Shown here: positions 29,559 through 38,471 of the stretch, in pieces
How positions within the stretch are numbered: position 1 is the first letter of the stretch
How the letters are laid out: each line of letters opens with the position of its first letter
From: Rhodanobacter sp. OK091
Lineage (GTDB): Bacteria > Pseudomonadota > Gammaproteobacteria > Xanthomonadales > Rhodanobacteraceae
Assembly: GCF_900142825.1 (NCBI RefSeq)
Contig: NZ_FRCH01000002.1
Location: forward strand, 930,001 to 994,000
Reading direction: 5' to 3'
Length of the DNA stretch: 64,000 nt
The notes under the pieces: model-generated
The model's input: only the letters and a program-made list of their open reading frames with translations
The model's database searches: none
What the model was told of the DNA's origin: nothing
Position numbers and translations under genes: made by a program

Positions 29559-29957
29559 TTACTGATGGCTTGCCGATTCCGCGCACTGATTCTGCGGACA
29601 GGGGAAGTCGACCTTGCTGCTGCGACCGACCGTGAGCGGGACGTTGTCATGCTGCTCGACGGCGATGCCGTCCTTCTCCAGCGTTACCGTATACACACCC
29701 ACCGGCAGCGAACGGATGCTGTAGCGACCTTCGGCGTCTACTTTGACCTGGCGGCTGAGCCTGCTGATATTGCTCTTTGCCGTAACGGTATCGCCTGCCG
29801 GCGCGATGCCGAAGACGTTGCTCGCGGTAGCCTGTGCGTTCACCGCAGCGGACCCGGCTACTGCACCGATACCGATGATGGTGGCCATCGCCAGACTCCA
29901 CACGGAGAAGGCGCGACGGCGCATGGGGTTATGTTCGATGTGCATGCTGTTGTTCAT
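29559..29957 (-). CDS. Exported mini-protein with carboxypeptidase-regulatory-like domain (copy 2)
   Basis: A 132-aa paralogue of the 28678-29073 product. It shows the same order: basic leader (MNNSMHIEHNPMRRRAF), signal peptide (VWSLAMATIIGIGAVAGSAA, cleavage near VNAQ), one regulatory-like beta domain with GRYSIRSLPVGVYTVTLEKDG and LTVGRSSKVDF, and a C-terminus CPQNQCAESASHQ. AGGA lies six bases before the chosen ATG; the Met six codons earlier lacks this spacing. The two copies share framework residues but differ at many surface positions, so they are an old duplication or under diversifying pressure. Confidence 0.72.
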   Translation of the reverse strand: MNNSMHIEHNPMRRRAFSVWSLAMATIIGIGAVAGSAAVNAQATASNVFGIAPAGDTVTAKSNISRLSRQVKVDAEGRYSIRSLPVGVYTVTLEKDGIAVEQHDNVPLTVGRSSKVDFPCPQNQCAESASHQ

Positions 29958-30426
29958 GTGAATTCCTGATTTCATTGCTGCGACCATGGGGAACGAGCCT
30001 GCTGAACTCATTTCGGCAATCGGCTCATGGGAAGTACCGGACGGATCTATCCACCTGCCATGCGTGCAAACGAACACGGTCTGGGAGGCTTCACTTCGCT
30101 CTCCATCCATCGGCCATCTGGTGGATGACCACGCCAAATAACGGCGCGCCAAATACCGGCTGGCCGCGCGCAGCCTATGCCTACCCAGGTCTTTGTCGAA
30201 GGGTCAAAGGTCATGGAGACACAGTACGCCTGGCAAACACAGCCGATGGCCGGGACCTCTTCCATGCGCAGCGCCTCGCCACGCGAAAAACACCTCTACG
30301 GAAACGGGTGCGTCCATTCGCTAGCAGCGACAGTCCGTTTCTCAAAAGAGTATTTTAAGTGGGCGCGCACAGCCCTATCTTGCCCGGCATGCGCCGGACG
30401 GCGCCCATCGCACCAGGAGAATCATC
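29958..30426. other. Intergenic region between mini-protein copy 2 and the pirin gene
   Basis: 469 bases without a supported gene. It contains block B (30171-30216) and must carry the divergent promoters. The last 80 bases before the pirin gene are AT-richer (CTCAAAAGAGTATTTTAAG at 30337-30359), a plausible promoter. Confidence 0.45.
30171..30216 (-). repeat. Duplicated upstream block, copy B
   Basis: Second copy of the 29324-29370 block, 214 bases before the start of mini-protein copy 2. On the minus strand it reads TTTGACCC, about 18 bases, then TAGGCATAGGCT, a better match to a sigma-70 promoter than copy A. Confidence 0.6.
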
Positions 30427-31128
30427 ATGATTGAACGCAGACCCTTCGACAGCCTGGGTGGAGCCGATCATGGCTGGCTGAAAGCCAAACATCATTTCTC
30501 GTTCGCCAGCTACAACGAGCCCGGCCGCATGGGCTGGGGCGCGCTGCGCGTGTGGAACGACGACACCATTGCGCCGCAGACGGGCTTTCCGCCGCATCCG
30601 CACGCGGACATGGAGATCATCACGTACGTGCGCGAAGGTGCGATCAGCCACAAAGACAGCCTCGGCAATGAAGGCCGTACCGAGGCCGGCGACGTGCAGG
30701 TGATGAGCGCGGGCAGCGGCATCACCCACGCCGAGTACAACCTGGAGAACGTCACCACGCGCATCTTCCAGATCTGGATCATCCCCGACGAAAACGGCAA
30801 GCCGCCTTCTTGGGGCGCCCGGCCGTTTCCGAAGGGCGAGCGTTCGGGTCGCTTCGTGACGCTGGCCAGCGGCTTCAAGGAAGACACCGACGCTTTGCCG
30901 CTGCGCACCGACGCGCGCGTCCTGGGCGCCACGCTCAAGGCCGGCGAAAGCGCCGAGTACGCGTTGGCCCCCGGACGTTACGCCTACCTGGTGCCGGCTA
31001 CCGGCAAGGTGGAGCTCAACGGCGTGAAGCTGGATGCCCGCGACGGCGCGGCAATCCGCAACGAGGCCAAACTCCGCATCACCGCGATCGAGGATGCGGA
31101 GCTGGTGCTGGTCGATACGGCGGCCTAA
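30427..31128 (+). CDS. Pirin family protein (YhaK/quercetinase type)
   Basis: A 233-aa double cupin. The metal ligands His57 and His59 (PPHPHADME), His101 and Glu103 (ITHAEYN) match those of E. coli YhaK/YhhW, which bind iron and can open quercetin in vitro. AGGAG lies before the ATG. Its stop overlaps that of the convergent GH92 gene by four bases. The physiological substrate is uncertain; some pirins act as redox sensors. Confidence 0.9.
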   Translation: MIERRPFDSLGGADHGWLKAKHHFSFASYNEPGRMGWGALRVWNDDTIAPQTGFPPHPHADMEIITYVREGAISHKDSLGNEGRTEAGDVQVMSAGSGITHAEYNLENVTTRIFQIWIIPDENGKPPSWGARPFPKGERSGRFVTLASGFKEDTDALPLRTDARVLGATLKAGESAEYALAPGRYAYLVPATGKVELNGVKLDARDGAAIRNEAKLRITAIEDAELVLVDTAA

Positions 31129-33548
31129 ACCGCCGCAGTACCGAACGACGGCGGCCGATCGGCCGGAGCGGCGCCGAACTTGGTGTTCGGCGAACTGCCC
31201 ATCTGGAACACCAAGGTGCCACCTGCGGCCAGTTCGGCGTGGCTGATCCAGCTGCGGCTCCACGGCTTGCCGTTCCAGCTGACCGACTGGATGTACGGGC
31301 TGTCCGGACCGTTGCCCGGCGCCAGCACGGTCAGCTTGCGTCCAGCGGCCAACTCGATCTCCGCGCGATCGATCAGCGGGCTGCCGAACACATAATTCGT
31401 GCTGACCGGATCGACCGCATACAGGCCCAGCGCGCTGATCACGTACCAGGCGCTCATCTGACCGCAATCCTCGTTGCCGGCAAGTCCGTCCGGCTGCGCT
31501 TCGTACATGCTTTCCAGCAGCATGCGTACGCGTGCCTGCGTCTTGTGGTGCGAACCGGTGTACGCGTACAGGTAGGCTACGTGATGGCTGGGTTCGTTGC
31601 CGTGTGCGTACTGGCCGACCATGCCGGCGATGTCCGGCGGCGCATCCGCCGGCAGCGCCGAGCTGGTGCTGAACAGTGCATCCAGCTTGCGTTCGAACGC
31701 CCGCTCGCCGCCGAACAGTTTCATGTATTCGTACAGGTCGTGCTGGTTGAGGAAAGTGGCCTGCCACGCATTCGACTCGGTGAAGTCGCGCCATGTCGAG
31801 GCGTAGCCCATGCCGCGCGGATCGAACGGTTCCAGCCACGTGCCGTCGCTGGCGCGCGGCCGCACGAAGCTGAGCTTGCGGTCGAACACATGCTGATAAT
31901 TGCGTGAGCGGTGGCGCAGCCGTGTGGCATCGGCATGTGCGCCGGCGGCGTCAGCCAGATGCGCCACGGCCCAGTCGTCGTACGCGTATTCGAGCGTCTT
32001 GCTGACCGCCTCGCCTTCCTTGTCGCTGGGGATGTAGCCGAGCTTGCGGTAGAACGGCAGCCCGCGGTAGTCATCGTCCATTGCGCGCTTGCGGAACAGC
32101 GGCCAGGCACGCGCGTAGTCGATGCCGGTGAAGCCTTTCGCATGTGCCTCGGCCACCACCACGGCGGAGTGATAGCCGATCATGCAGCCCGTCTCCACGC
32201 CTTGCAGCGGCCATACCGGCGGACCGTCCGGGCTCTCGCCGGCCATCCGCACCAGCCCGTTGACCAGGTCCGGCACGCGGTCGGGCTGGTACAAGGTGAG
32301 CAGCGGATGCTGTGCCCGGTAGGTATCCCACAGCGAGTAGGTGCTGTAGTTGTGTGCGCCCTGCGGCAGCTGGTGAACGGCCAGGTCCATGCCGCGATAG
32401 CGGCCGTCGACGTCGCTGAACAAGGTCGGCGCCAGCATGGTGTGGTACAGCGAGGTGTAGAAGATGCGGCGGACGTCTTCGGACGCCGTGTCGATGCGGA
32501 TGCGGCCGAGCTCGCGCTCCCATGATGCGGCAGCCGCGCTGCGCACGTGATCGAAATCCCAGCCGGCAATTTCCGCGTCGAGATTGCGCAGCGCGCCTTC
32601 GACATCGACTCCGGAAATGCCGACCTTGACCAGCAGCGGCACGCTGGCGATGCTGTCGACATGCAGCGCGGCTTTCAGGTGTGTGCCGTGCGCCTCGCCG
32701 GTACCCTTGGGCAGCGGCGCGTCCTCGACATACAGCGTGGCCTGGGTGATGGGGCGCGACAGCTTCATCGCGAAATAGATGTGTCGTCCGCCGGCCCACT
32801 GATGCACGCGGCGTTCGCCGACGAGGGTGTCGTTGCCGACCAGCTTCAGTCGTGCATCGCTGACCTTGCACGGGACGGCGGCATCGTCGTGGAAACCGTG
32901 TGCGAGATCGATCAGCAGATGGCCGCTGCCCTCGCCATGGAACGTGTAGCGATGCAGTCCCGCACGCAGCGTCGCGGTCAGCTCCGCGAGGATGTCGTGA
33001 TCCTTCAGGTGCACCTGGTAGTAACCCGGCTGCGCCTGTTCATGATCGTAACGCGAGCGATAGCCCGCCCCGGGCTGCGCCACGCTGTCGGCGGAGAGCC
33101 CGGCACCGGCGGCGGCGCCATCATGGCGCGAGTGGTAGTTCTGATTCGGCAGGCCGCGAGCGCCGGGCTGCAGCAGCACCGGCCCCTGCGCCGGCATCAC
33201 CAGCACGTCGAGCATGTCGCTGGCGCCAGTGCCGCTCAGGTGTGTATGCGAGAAGCCCATGATCGAGCCGTCGCCCTGGTGATACCCCGAGCAGGCATCC
33301 CAGCCGGCGTCGTTGGTATCCGGGCTCAACTGCACCATGCCGAACGGCAGCGAGGCGCCGGGATAGACGTGGCCATGGCCGCCGGTGCCGATGAATACAT
33401 CGACGTACCGCGCGACGCCTTCGGGCGCAGGCGCCGGTGACATCGCGTTGTCGCCGCGGGGCGTCGCGAACGCCGCGAGTGGCTCGAGCCGGCTGCCGAG
33501 CAGGCTCAATGCGGCAGCGCCTTGCAGGAAACGTCTGCGTGTCACCAT
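31125..33548 (-). CDS. GH92 family alpha-mannosidase, Tat-exported
   Basis: An 807-aa protein of the GH92 exo-alpha-mannosidase family, calcium-dependent enzymes that trim mannose from N-glycan-like chains. The start is YVDVFIGTGGHGHVYPGA then PFGMVQLSPD, and GFSHTHLSGTGASD follows; the GNEDCGQMSAWYVISALGLY segment, which carries catalytic and Ca-binding residues, is near residue 690. The N-terminus MVTRRRFLQGAAALSLLG is a twin-arginine signal, so it is probably folded in the cytoplasm and exported by Tat. It stands alone, with no SusCD or other glycosidase nearby. Confidence 0.93.
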   Translation of the reverse strand: MVTRRRFLQGAAALSLLGSRLEPLAAFATPRGDNAMSPAPAPEGVARYVDVFIGTGGHGHVYPGASLPFGMVQLSPDTNDAGWDACSGYHQGDGSIMGFSHTHLSGTGASDMLDVLVMPAQGPVLLQPGARGLPNQNYHSRHDGAAAGAGLSADSVAQPGAGYRSRYDHEQAQPGYYQVHLKDHDILAELTATLRAGLHRYTFHGEGSGHLLIDLAHGFHDDAAVPCKVSDARLKLVGNDTLVGERRVHQWAGGRHIYFAMKLSRPITQATLYVEDAPLPKGTGEAHGTHLKAALHVDSIASVPLLVKVGISGVDVEGALRNLDAEIAGWDFDHVRSAAAASWERELGRIRIDTASEDVRRIFYTSLYHTMLAPTLFSDVDGRYRGMDLAVHQLPQGAHNYSTYSLWDTYRAQHPLLTLYQPDRVPDLVNGLVRMAGESPDGPPVWPLQGVETGCMIGYHSAVVVAEAHAKGFTGIDYARAWPLFRKRAMDDDYRGLPFYRKLGYIPSDKEGEAVSKTLEYAYDDWAVAHLADAAGAHADATRLRHRSRNYQHVFDRKLSFVRPRASDGTWLEPFDPRGMGYASTWRDFTESNAWQATFLNQHDLYEYMKLFGGERAFERKLDALFSTSSALPADAPPDIAGMVGQYAHGNEPSHHVAYLYAYTGSHHKTQARVRMLLESMYEAQPDGLAGNEDCGQMSAWYVISALGLYAVDPVSTNYVFGSPLIDRAEIELAAGRKLTVLAPGNGPDSPYIQSVSWNGKPWSRSWISHAELAAGGTLVFQMGSSPNTKFGAAPADRPPSFGTAAV

Positions 33549-33789
33549 GTTGCGTTCTCCGGTACGTACGTGTTGGGGATGGGCGAACCTTTAGCCATGA
33601 AGACGTGGCATCGCTGCAGGTTTTCCTGGACAGCGACTCTTTGAAGCGAATCTTCGAAGATATACGCGATCAGGTGCCCGGTAAATCCGACTTTCCTCAC
33701 GTGTCGAGTCTTCCATGCCATGCAATGCGCTCTTGATATCCTGCGCGGCGGCGCCAGTGTCTATTGAATATCCATCACGCCAAGCCACC

Positions 33790-34797
33790 ATGACCGCCAT
33801 GCAAGCCATCGAGATCACCCGCTTCGGCACTCCGGACGTCCTGCAGCTGGTGCGGCGCCCGATCCCGCAGGCCGGACCCGGCGAGGTGCTGATCAAGGTG
33901 ACGGCATCCGGCGTGAACCGGCCGGACGTGTTCCAGCGCCAGGGCCATTACGCGCCGCCGCCGGGCGCATCCGACCTGCCCGGCCTGGAAGTCGCCGGCG
34001 AGTTGGTGGATGGCGACTTCGGCGGCGACAACCCATTCGGGCTCAAGCGCGGCGATGCCGTGTGCGCCCTGCTCGCCGGCGGCGGCTACGCGGAATACGC
34101 AGTGGCGCCGCTGCCGCAGTGCCTGCCGGTGCCGAGCGGGCTTTCGCTGGTCGAGGCGGCGGCGCTGCCGGAAAATTACTTCACCGTGTGGAGCAACGTG
34201 TTCGATCGGGGCCGGCTCGGCCGCGGCGAGGGCGGCAGCCATGAGACCCTGCTGGTGCAGGGCGGCTCCAGCGGCATCGGCGTTACTACGATCCAGCTGG
34301 CGCATGCCATCGGCCATCGCGTGTTCGCTACAGCCGGCAGCGCGGAGAAGTGCGTGGCCTGCGAAGGGCTGGGCGCGACGGCGATCAATTACCGCACGCA
34401 GGACTTCGTGCACGAAGCGCATCGCCACACGGATGGACGTGGGGTGGATGTGATTCTCGACATGGTTGCCGGCGACTACATCCCGCGCGAAATCGACGCG
34501 CTGGCCGAAGGCGGCCGGCTGGTCTTCATCGCCACGCTGGGCGGCAGCAGGGCCGAGATCGATGCAGCCACGATCATGCGCCGGCGGCTCACCCTCACCG
34601 GCTCCACGTTGCGCGGCCGCGAGGTCGCTTTCAAGGGCGCGATTGCCGTTCAGCTGCATGAAAAGGTCTGGCCGCTGCTCGAAGCCGGCACGATTCGGCC
34701 GATCATCCATCAGGTATTTCCCGCTGCCGAAGCGGCCCGTGCGCATGCATTGATGGAAAGCAGTGCGCATATCGGCAAGCTCGTCCTGCAGTGGTGA
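33790..34797 (+). CDS. NAD(P)H-quinone oxidoreductase, zinc-free MDR family
   Basis: A 335-aa medium-chain reductase like QOR/PIG3, which reduces quinones or enals with NADPH. The start AMQAIEITRFGTPDVLQL and GVNRPDVFQRQGHYAPPPGA are typical; the nucleotide site is VQGGSSGIGVTTIQLA, and no catalytic or structural zinc cysteines are seen. I start at MTAMQAIEI; ATG at 33799 is an alternative. It lies 91 bases before ada in the same direction, with no terminator visible. Confidence 0.9.
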   Translation: MTAMQAIEITRFGTPDVLQLVRRPIPQAGPGEVLIKVTASGVNRPDVFQRQGHYAPPPGASDLPGLEVAGELVDGDFGGDNPFGLKRGDAVCALLAGGGYAEYAVAPLPQCLPVPSGLSLVEAAALPENYFTVWSNVFDRGRLGRGEGGSHETLLVQGGSSGIGVTTIQLAHAIGHRVFATAGSAEKCVACEGLGATAINYRTQDFVHEAHRHTDGRGVDVILDMVAGDYIPREIDALAEGGRLVFIATLGGSRAEIDAATIMRRRLTLTGSTLRGREVAFKGAIAVQLHEKVWPLLEAGTIRPIIHQVFPAAEAARAHALMESSAHIGKLVLQW

Positions 34798-34888
34798 ACC
34801 GGCGAATTCGAGCGCAAGACCCGGAGTGCCGCGGCCGCACCCGATCCGTAGATTGGACAGTACGCGATAATCTATCGGAGAGAGCCCC

Positions 34889-35968
34889 ATGAAAACGTCC
34901 GACAAACATGCTGCACTTGCCGCCACGACGCAGGCCGATCCGCGCTGGGCCGCGGTGCAGGCGCGCGATGCGCACGCCGACGGCAGCTTCTTCTATTCGG
35001 TCAAGACCACCGGCGTGTACTGCCGTCCCTCCTGCGGAGCCCGGCCGGCCCGGCCCGAAAACGTGACGTTCCACGATACCGCTGCGGCAGCTGAGCGCGC
35101 CGGTTTCCGTCCGTGCAAGCGCTGCAAGCCCAATCAGCTGTCGTTGCAGGCACAGCATGCCGCGATGATCACCGAAGCCTGCCGTCTGATCGAGAACGCG
35201 GAGACCCCGCCCACCCTCGAACAGCTGACGAAACCGACCGGCCTGAGCCTGTTCCACTTCCACCGCGTGTTCAAGTCCGTCACCGGATTGACGCCGAAGC
35301 AGTACGCTGCGGCGCATCGTGCCAGCCGGGTACGCAGCAAACTGGATCGCGGCGGCAGCGTGACCGAAGCGATCTTCGACGCCGGCTACAACGCCAGCAG
35401 CCGTTTCTACGAGACGTCGAACCAAGTGCTCGGCATGACGCCGTCCAGCTATCGCGCCGGCGGCGCCGACCACGACATCCGCTTTGCGATCGGCGAATGC
35501 TCACTGGGCGCGATCCTGGTCGCCCAGAGCGAGCGCGGCGTCTGCGCGATCCTGTTCGGCGACGATCCGGATGCGCTGGCCCGCGACCTGCAGGATCGCT
35601 TCCCCAGGGCGAACCTGATCGGCGGCGATCGCGCGTTCGAGCAGCTGGTGGCCACGGTAGTCGGTTTCGTCGAAGCACCGGCGATCGGCCTCGACCTGCC
35701 GCTGGACGTGCGCGGTACCGCATTTCAGCAGCGCGTTTGGCAGGCGCTGCGCGACATACCGGCGGGCGTCACCGCCAGCTACAGCGAGATCGCTCAGCGC
35801 ATCGGTTCGCCCAATGCCGTGCGCGCGGTAGCCGGCGCCTGCGCCGCGAACATGCTGGCGGTAGCGATTCCATGCCATCGCGTGGTGCGCAATGACGGCA
35901 GCCTGTCCGGTTATCGCTGGGGTGTGGAACGCAAGCGCGCCCTGCTCGCGCGCGAGGCGCAGGCATGA
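34889..35968 (+). CDS. ada: Ada: methylation-responsive activator and O6-methylguanine-DNA methyltransferase
   Basis: The 359-aa Ada repairs alkyl phosphotriesters and O6-methylguanine by irreversible transfer to its own cysteines, then activates its regulon. Cys45, Cys49, Cys76 and Cys79 form the N-terminal zinc site, with Cys45 in GVYCRPSCGARPARPENV the methyl acceptor. An AraC-type DNA-binding domain spans about 85-185 (LSLFHFHRVFKSVTGLTPKQ), and the C-terminal transferase has Cys329 in IPCHRVV. GGAGAG precedes the start. It heads a run with overlapping downstream genes, all concerned with alkyl damage. No clear Ada box was found by eye. Confidence 0.96.
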   Translation: MKTSDKHAALAATTQADPRWAAVQARDAHADGSFFYSVKTTGVYCRPSCGARPARPENVTFHDTAAAAERAGFRPCKRCKPNQLSLQAQHAAMITEACRLIENAETPPTLEQLTKPTGLSLFHFHRVFKSVTGLTPKQYAAAHRASRVRSKLDRGGSVTEAIFDAGYNASSRFYETSNQVLGMTPSSYRAGGADHDIRFAIGECSLGAILVAQSERGVCAILFGDDPDALARDLQDRFPRANLIGGDRAFEQLVATVVGFVEAPAIGLDLPLDVRGTAFQQRVWQALRDIPAGVTASYSEIAQRIGSPNAVRAVAGACAANMLAVAIPCHRVVRNDGSLSGYRWGVERKRALLAREAQA

Positions 35969-36714
35969 GTGTGCAGCTGCACGCGGCGACCATCGCCACG
36001 ACGACGGATAACGCCGATACGCGATTGCGGGTTTTCGACTGGGCCGGCGTTGCGGACGATCTGGACGCCCAAGGCTGTGCGATGCTCGAAGCGTTGCTGT
36101 CACCGCACGAATGCCGCGCACTGGCCGGTCTCTATGCGGACGACAAGCTGTTCCGCAGCCGCGTCGTGATGGGCCGGCACGGCTTCGGACGCGGCGAATA
36201 CAAGTACTTCGGCTACCCGTTGCCGGACGCGGTGGCCGGCTTGCGTAGCGCAATCTATCCCCGGCTGGCGCCGATCGCGAATCGCTGGAACGCGGCGATG
36301 GGGATCGACGTGCGCTACCCCGACACGCATGCCGAATTTATCGCACGCTGCCACGCCGCCGGGCAGCAACGCCCCACGCCACTGCTGTTGCAGTACGGGG
36401 CTGGCGACTACAACTGCCTGCATCAGGATCTCTATGGCGAACAGATGTTTCCGCTGCAGGTCGCGATCCTGCTGTCCGAACCGGAACGCGATTTCAGCGG
36501 CGGCGAATTCGTGCTGACCGAACAGCGCCCGCGCATGCAGTCGCGGCCGCAGGTAGTGCCGCTGCGCCAGGGCGACGCCGTGGTGTTCGCGGTGCACCAG
36601 CGTCCGGTGCAAGGCACGCGAGGCAGCTACCGGGTCAACCTGCGGCATGGCGTGAGCTGCGTGCGCAGCGGTCACCGGCATACGCTGGGCATCATCTTTC
36701 ACGACGCCGCATGA
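35965..36714 (+). CDS. 2OG-Fe(II) oxygenase in the adaptive-response operon
   Basis: A 249-aa oxygenase distinct from AlkB. The iron site is His153-x-Asp155 (CLHQD) and His211 (FAVHQRP), with an Arg for 2-oxoglutarate in SYRVNLRHG (Arg223 or Arg227). The family resembles the Oxygenase-NA group, which, as I recall, was predicted to demethylate damaged nucleic acid. Its start overlaps the ada stop by four bases and its stop overlaps the alkB start by four, so it is translated as part of the operon. The substrate is not established: DNA, RNA or a protein are possible. Confidence 0.82.
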   Translation: MSVQLHAATIATTTDNADTRLRVFDWAGVADDLDAQGCAMLEALLSPHECRALAGLYADDKLFRSRVVMGRHGFGRGEYKYFGYPLPDAVAGLRSAIYPRLAPIANRWNAAMGIDVRYPDTHAEFIARCHAAGQQRPTPLLLQYGAGDYNCLHQDLYGEQMFPLQVAILLSEPERDFSGGEFVLTEQRPRMQSRPQVVPLRQGDAVVFAVHQRPVQGTRGSYRVNLRHGVSCVRSGHRHTLGIIFHDAA

Positions 36715-37367
36715 TCACGACCGATCTGTTCCCCGCCACACTCAATCCTTCGCGCCAGTACGAAACACTCTGCGCCGGCGCCGTAGTGCTGCGCGGATTT
36801 GCGCTGGAAAACGAGCGACCGCTGCTGGGGGCGATCGAGACGATCACGGCACAGGCGCCATTTCGCCACCTGATCACACCGGGTGGTTTCCGCATGTCCG
36901 TGGGGATGACCAACGCCGGACCGCTGGGCTGGGTCAGCGACCGGCGCGGCTATCGCTATGATGCTGTCGATCCGGATAGCGGCAAACCGTGGCCCGCCAT
37001 GCCGGAGGTCTTCCTGGAACTGGCCGGAGCCGCCGCCGCGCGAGCCGGCTTTCCCGGCTTCGTACCGGATGCCTGCCTGGTCAACCGTTACGAACCGGGC
37101 ACCCGGCTGACCTTGCATCAGGATCGCAACGAACGCGACTTCAGCCAGCCCATCGTGTCCGTCTCGCTGGGCATCCCGGCCGTGTTCCTGTTCGGCGGCA
37201 TGCAGCGCACGGACCGCGCGATGCGCGTTCCGCTGGCCCATGGTGACGTGGTCGTTTGGGGCGGCCCGGCGCGGCTGCGCTACCACGGTGTGCTGCCGCT
37301 CAAGCCGAACCATCACGAAGCACTCGGCGCATGCCGCATCAACCTAACGTTTCGCCGTGCCGGTTAG
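36711..37367 (+). CDS. alkB: DNA/RNA oxidative demethylase AlkB
   Basis: AlkB removes methyl groups from 1-methyladenine and 3-methylcytosine using 2-oxoglutarate and Fe(II). The ligands are His136, Asp138 (TLHQDRNERDF) and His192 (LRYHGV), with the Arg pair in CRINLTFRR at the end; GMTNAGPLGW and NRYEPGTRLTLHQD are family motifs. At 218 aa the length is normal. It overlaps the preceding oxygenase gene by four bases and the next gene follows within 14 bases. Confidence 0.96.
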   Translation: MITTDLFPATLNPSRQYETLCAGAVVLRGFALENERPLLGAIETITAQAPFRHLITPGGFRMSVGMTNAGPLGWVSDRRGYRYDAVDPDSGKPWPAMPEVFLELAGAAAARAGFPGFVPDACLVNRYEPGTRLTLHQDRNERDFSQPIVSVSLGIPAVFLFGGMQRTDRAMRVPLAHGDVVVWGGPARLRYHGVLPLKPNHHEALGACRINLTFRRAG

Positions 37368-37380
37368 CAAGGAGAATCCC

Positions 37381-38028
37381 GTGGCCATGAAGAGCCGCAA
37401 GCCGGCACCCGTCGATGCATCGACGTACCTGGCGTCGATCGACGCCGACTGGTCACGCCTGGTAGCGCAGCTCGGTCCCTGCGGGCACGAGCCGAAACCG
37501 GCGCGTGAACCATTCGAGGCACTGGTGCGTGCCGTGGCCTATCAGCAATTGCACGTCAAGGCGGGCGACGCGATCCTCGCGCGCCTGCTGGCGCTGCATC
37601 CGCGGCAGCCGTTTCCGTCGCCGCCGCAATTGCTCGACACCGACTTCGATGACATGCGTGCCTGCGGTTTCTCGGCGCGCAAGATCGAGACGATCCGCGG
37701 CATCGCCGCCGCCACGCTGAGCGGCGTGGTGCCGGATCTGGCCGCGGCACAACGGCTGTCGGACGACGAACTGATCGCACGATTGAGCGCGCTGAAGGGC
37801 ATCGGCCGCTGGACGGTAGAGATGTTCCTGATCTATAGCCTGGCTCGGCCGGATATTTTGCCGGTAGACGATTTCGGTGTGCGCGAAGGCTATCGGCTGC
37901 TGAAATCACTAGCCGTGGCGCCCACGCCCCGAGCGATGGCGCTGATCGGCCAGGTCTGGAGCCCGCACCGCACCGCTGCCGCGTGGTATCTATGGCGCTT
38001 GCCGCGACCGGCGAAAGCGAAAGGCTGA
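37381..38028 (+). CDS. alkA: DNA-3-methyladenine glycosylase II, AlkA-type
   Basis: A helix-hairpin-helix glycosylase of about 215 aa that excises N3-methylated purines. The hairpin is LSALKGIGRWTVEMFLI and the catalytic Asp lies in ILPVDDFGVREG; the first domain of E. coli AlkA is absent, as in short bacterial homologues. I choose the GTG at 37381, since AAGGAG lies seven bases upstream; ATG at 37387 and GTG at 37357 are alternatives. It is the last gene of the ada operon. Confidence 0.9.
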   Translation: MAMKSRKPAPVDASTYLASIDADWSRLVAQLGPCGHEPKPAREPFEALVRAVAYQQLHVKAGDAILARLLALHPRQPFPSPPQLLDTDFDDMRACGFSARKIETIRGIAAATLSGVVPDLAAAQRLSDDELIARLSALKGIGRWTVEMFLIYSLARPDILPVDDFGVREGYRLLKSLAVAPTPRAMALIGQVWSPHRTAAAWYLWRLPRPAKAKG

Positions 38029-38033
38029 ACCTG

Positions 38034-38462
38034 CTACGGAGGCGGCAGCGGGGCGACACCGAGCCGATGCCCATACACCAGCTTGCCTCCGAGCCAACCG
38101 GCAACACACAACAACCCGAAGCCCAGCGCGCTCAGCGCGATCGCAAGCGGGCCCGGCTCAACGAGATGAGCGCCCTGCAGACGCAGGAACAGACTGGCCG
38201 TATAGAAGGCCAGCGCGCACATCACCACGATCATGTGCCGGTTGACGTCCTTGATTGCCGGATTCTCTTCGGCGACCTTGGCCAGTTCGAAAAAACCGGC
38301 CAGCATGGCGGGGATCGAGAAACCGATCCCCGCCACCAGCAACACGCCGGCAAGACGCCACGCCGGCTCACCCCAGACCAGACTGGCCAGGTCCCCTGCC
38401 GTGGCCAGCGACCAGCAGGCGATAGGGAAATGGACCAGCGCGGGATGGAGTGGATGGCGCAT
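38034..38462 (-). CDS. DUF2231 family membrane protein
   Basis: A 142-aa protein starting MRHPLHPALVHFPIACW, the His-rich motif typical of DUF2231, with four membrane helices (about 8-26, 38-60, 75-95, 105-128). Function unknown; some relatives associate with redox or haem proteins. It follows a four-helix protein gene by nine bases and converges with the alkA gene, with five bases between stops. Confidence 0.8.
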   Translation of the reverse strand: MRHPLHPALVHFPIACWSLATAGDLASLVWGEPAWRLAGVLLVAGIGFSIPAMLAGFFELAKVAEENPAIKDVNRHMIVVMCALAFYTASLFLRLQGAHLVEPGPLAIALSALGFGLLCVAGWLGGKLVYGHRLGVAPLPPP

Positions 38463-38471
38463 GGCGATTCC

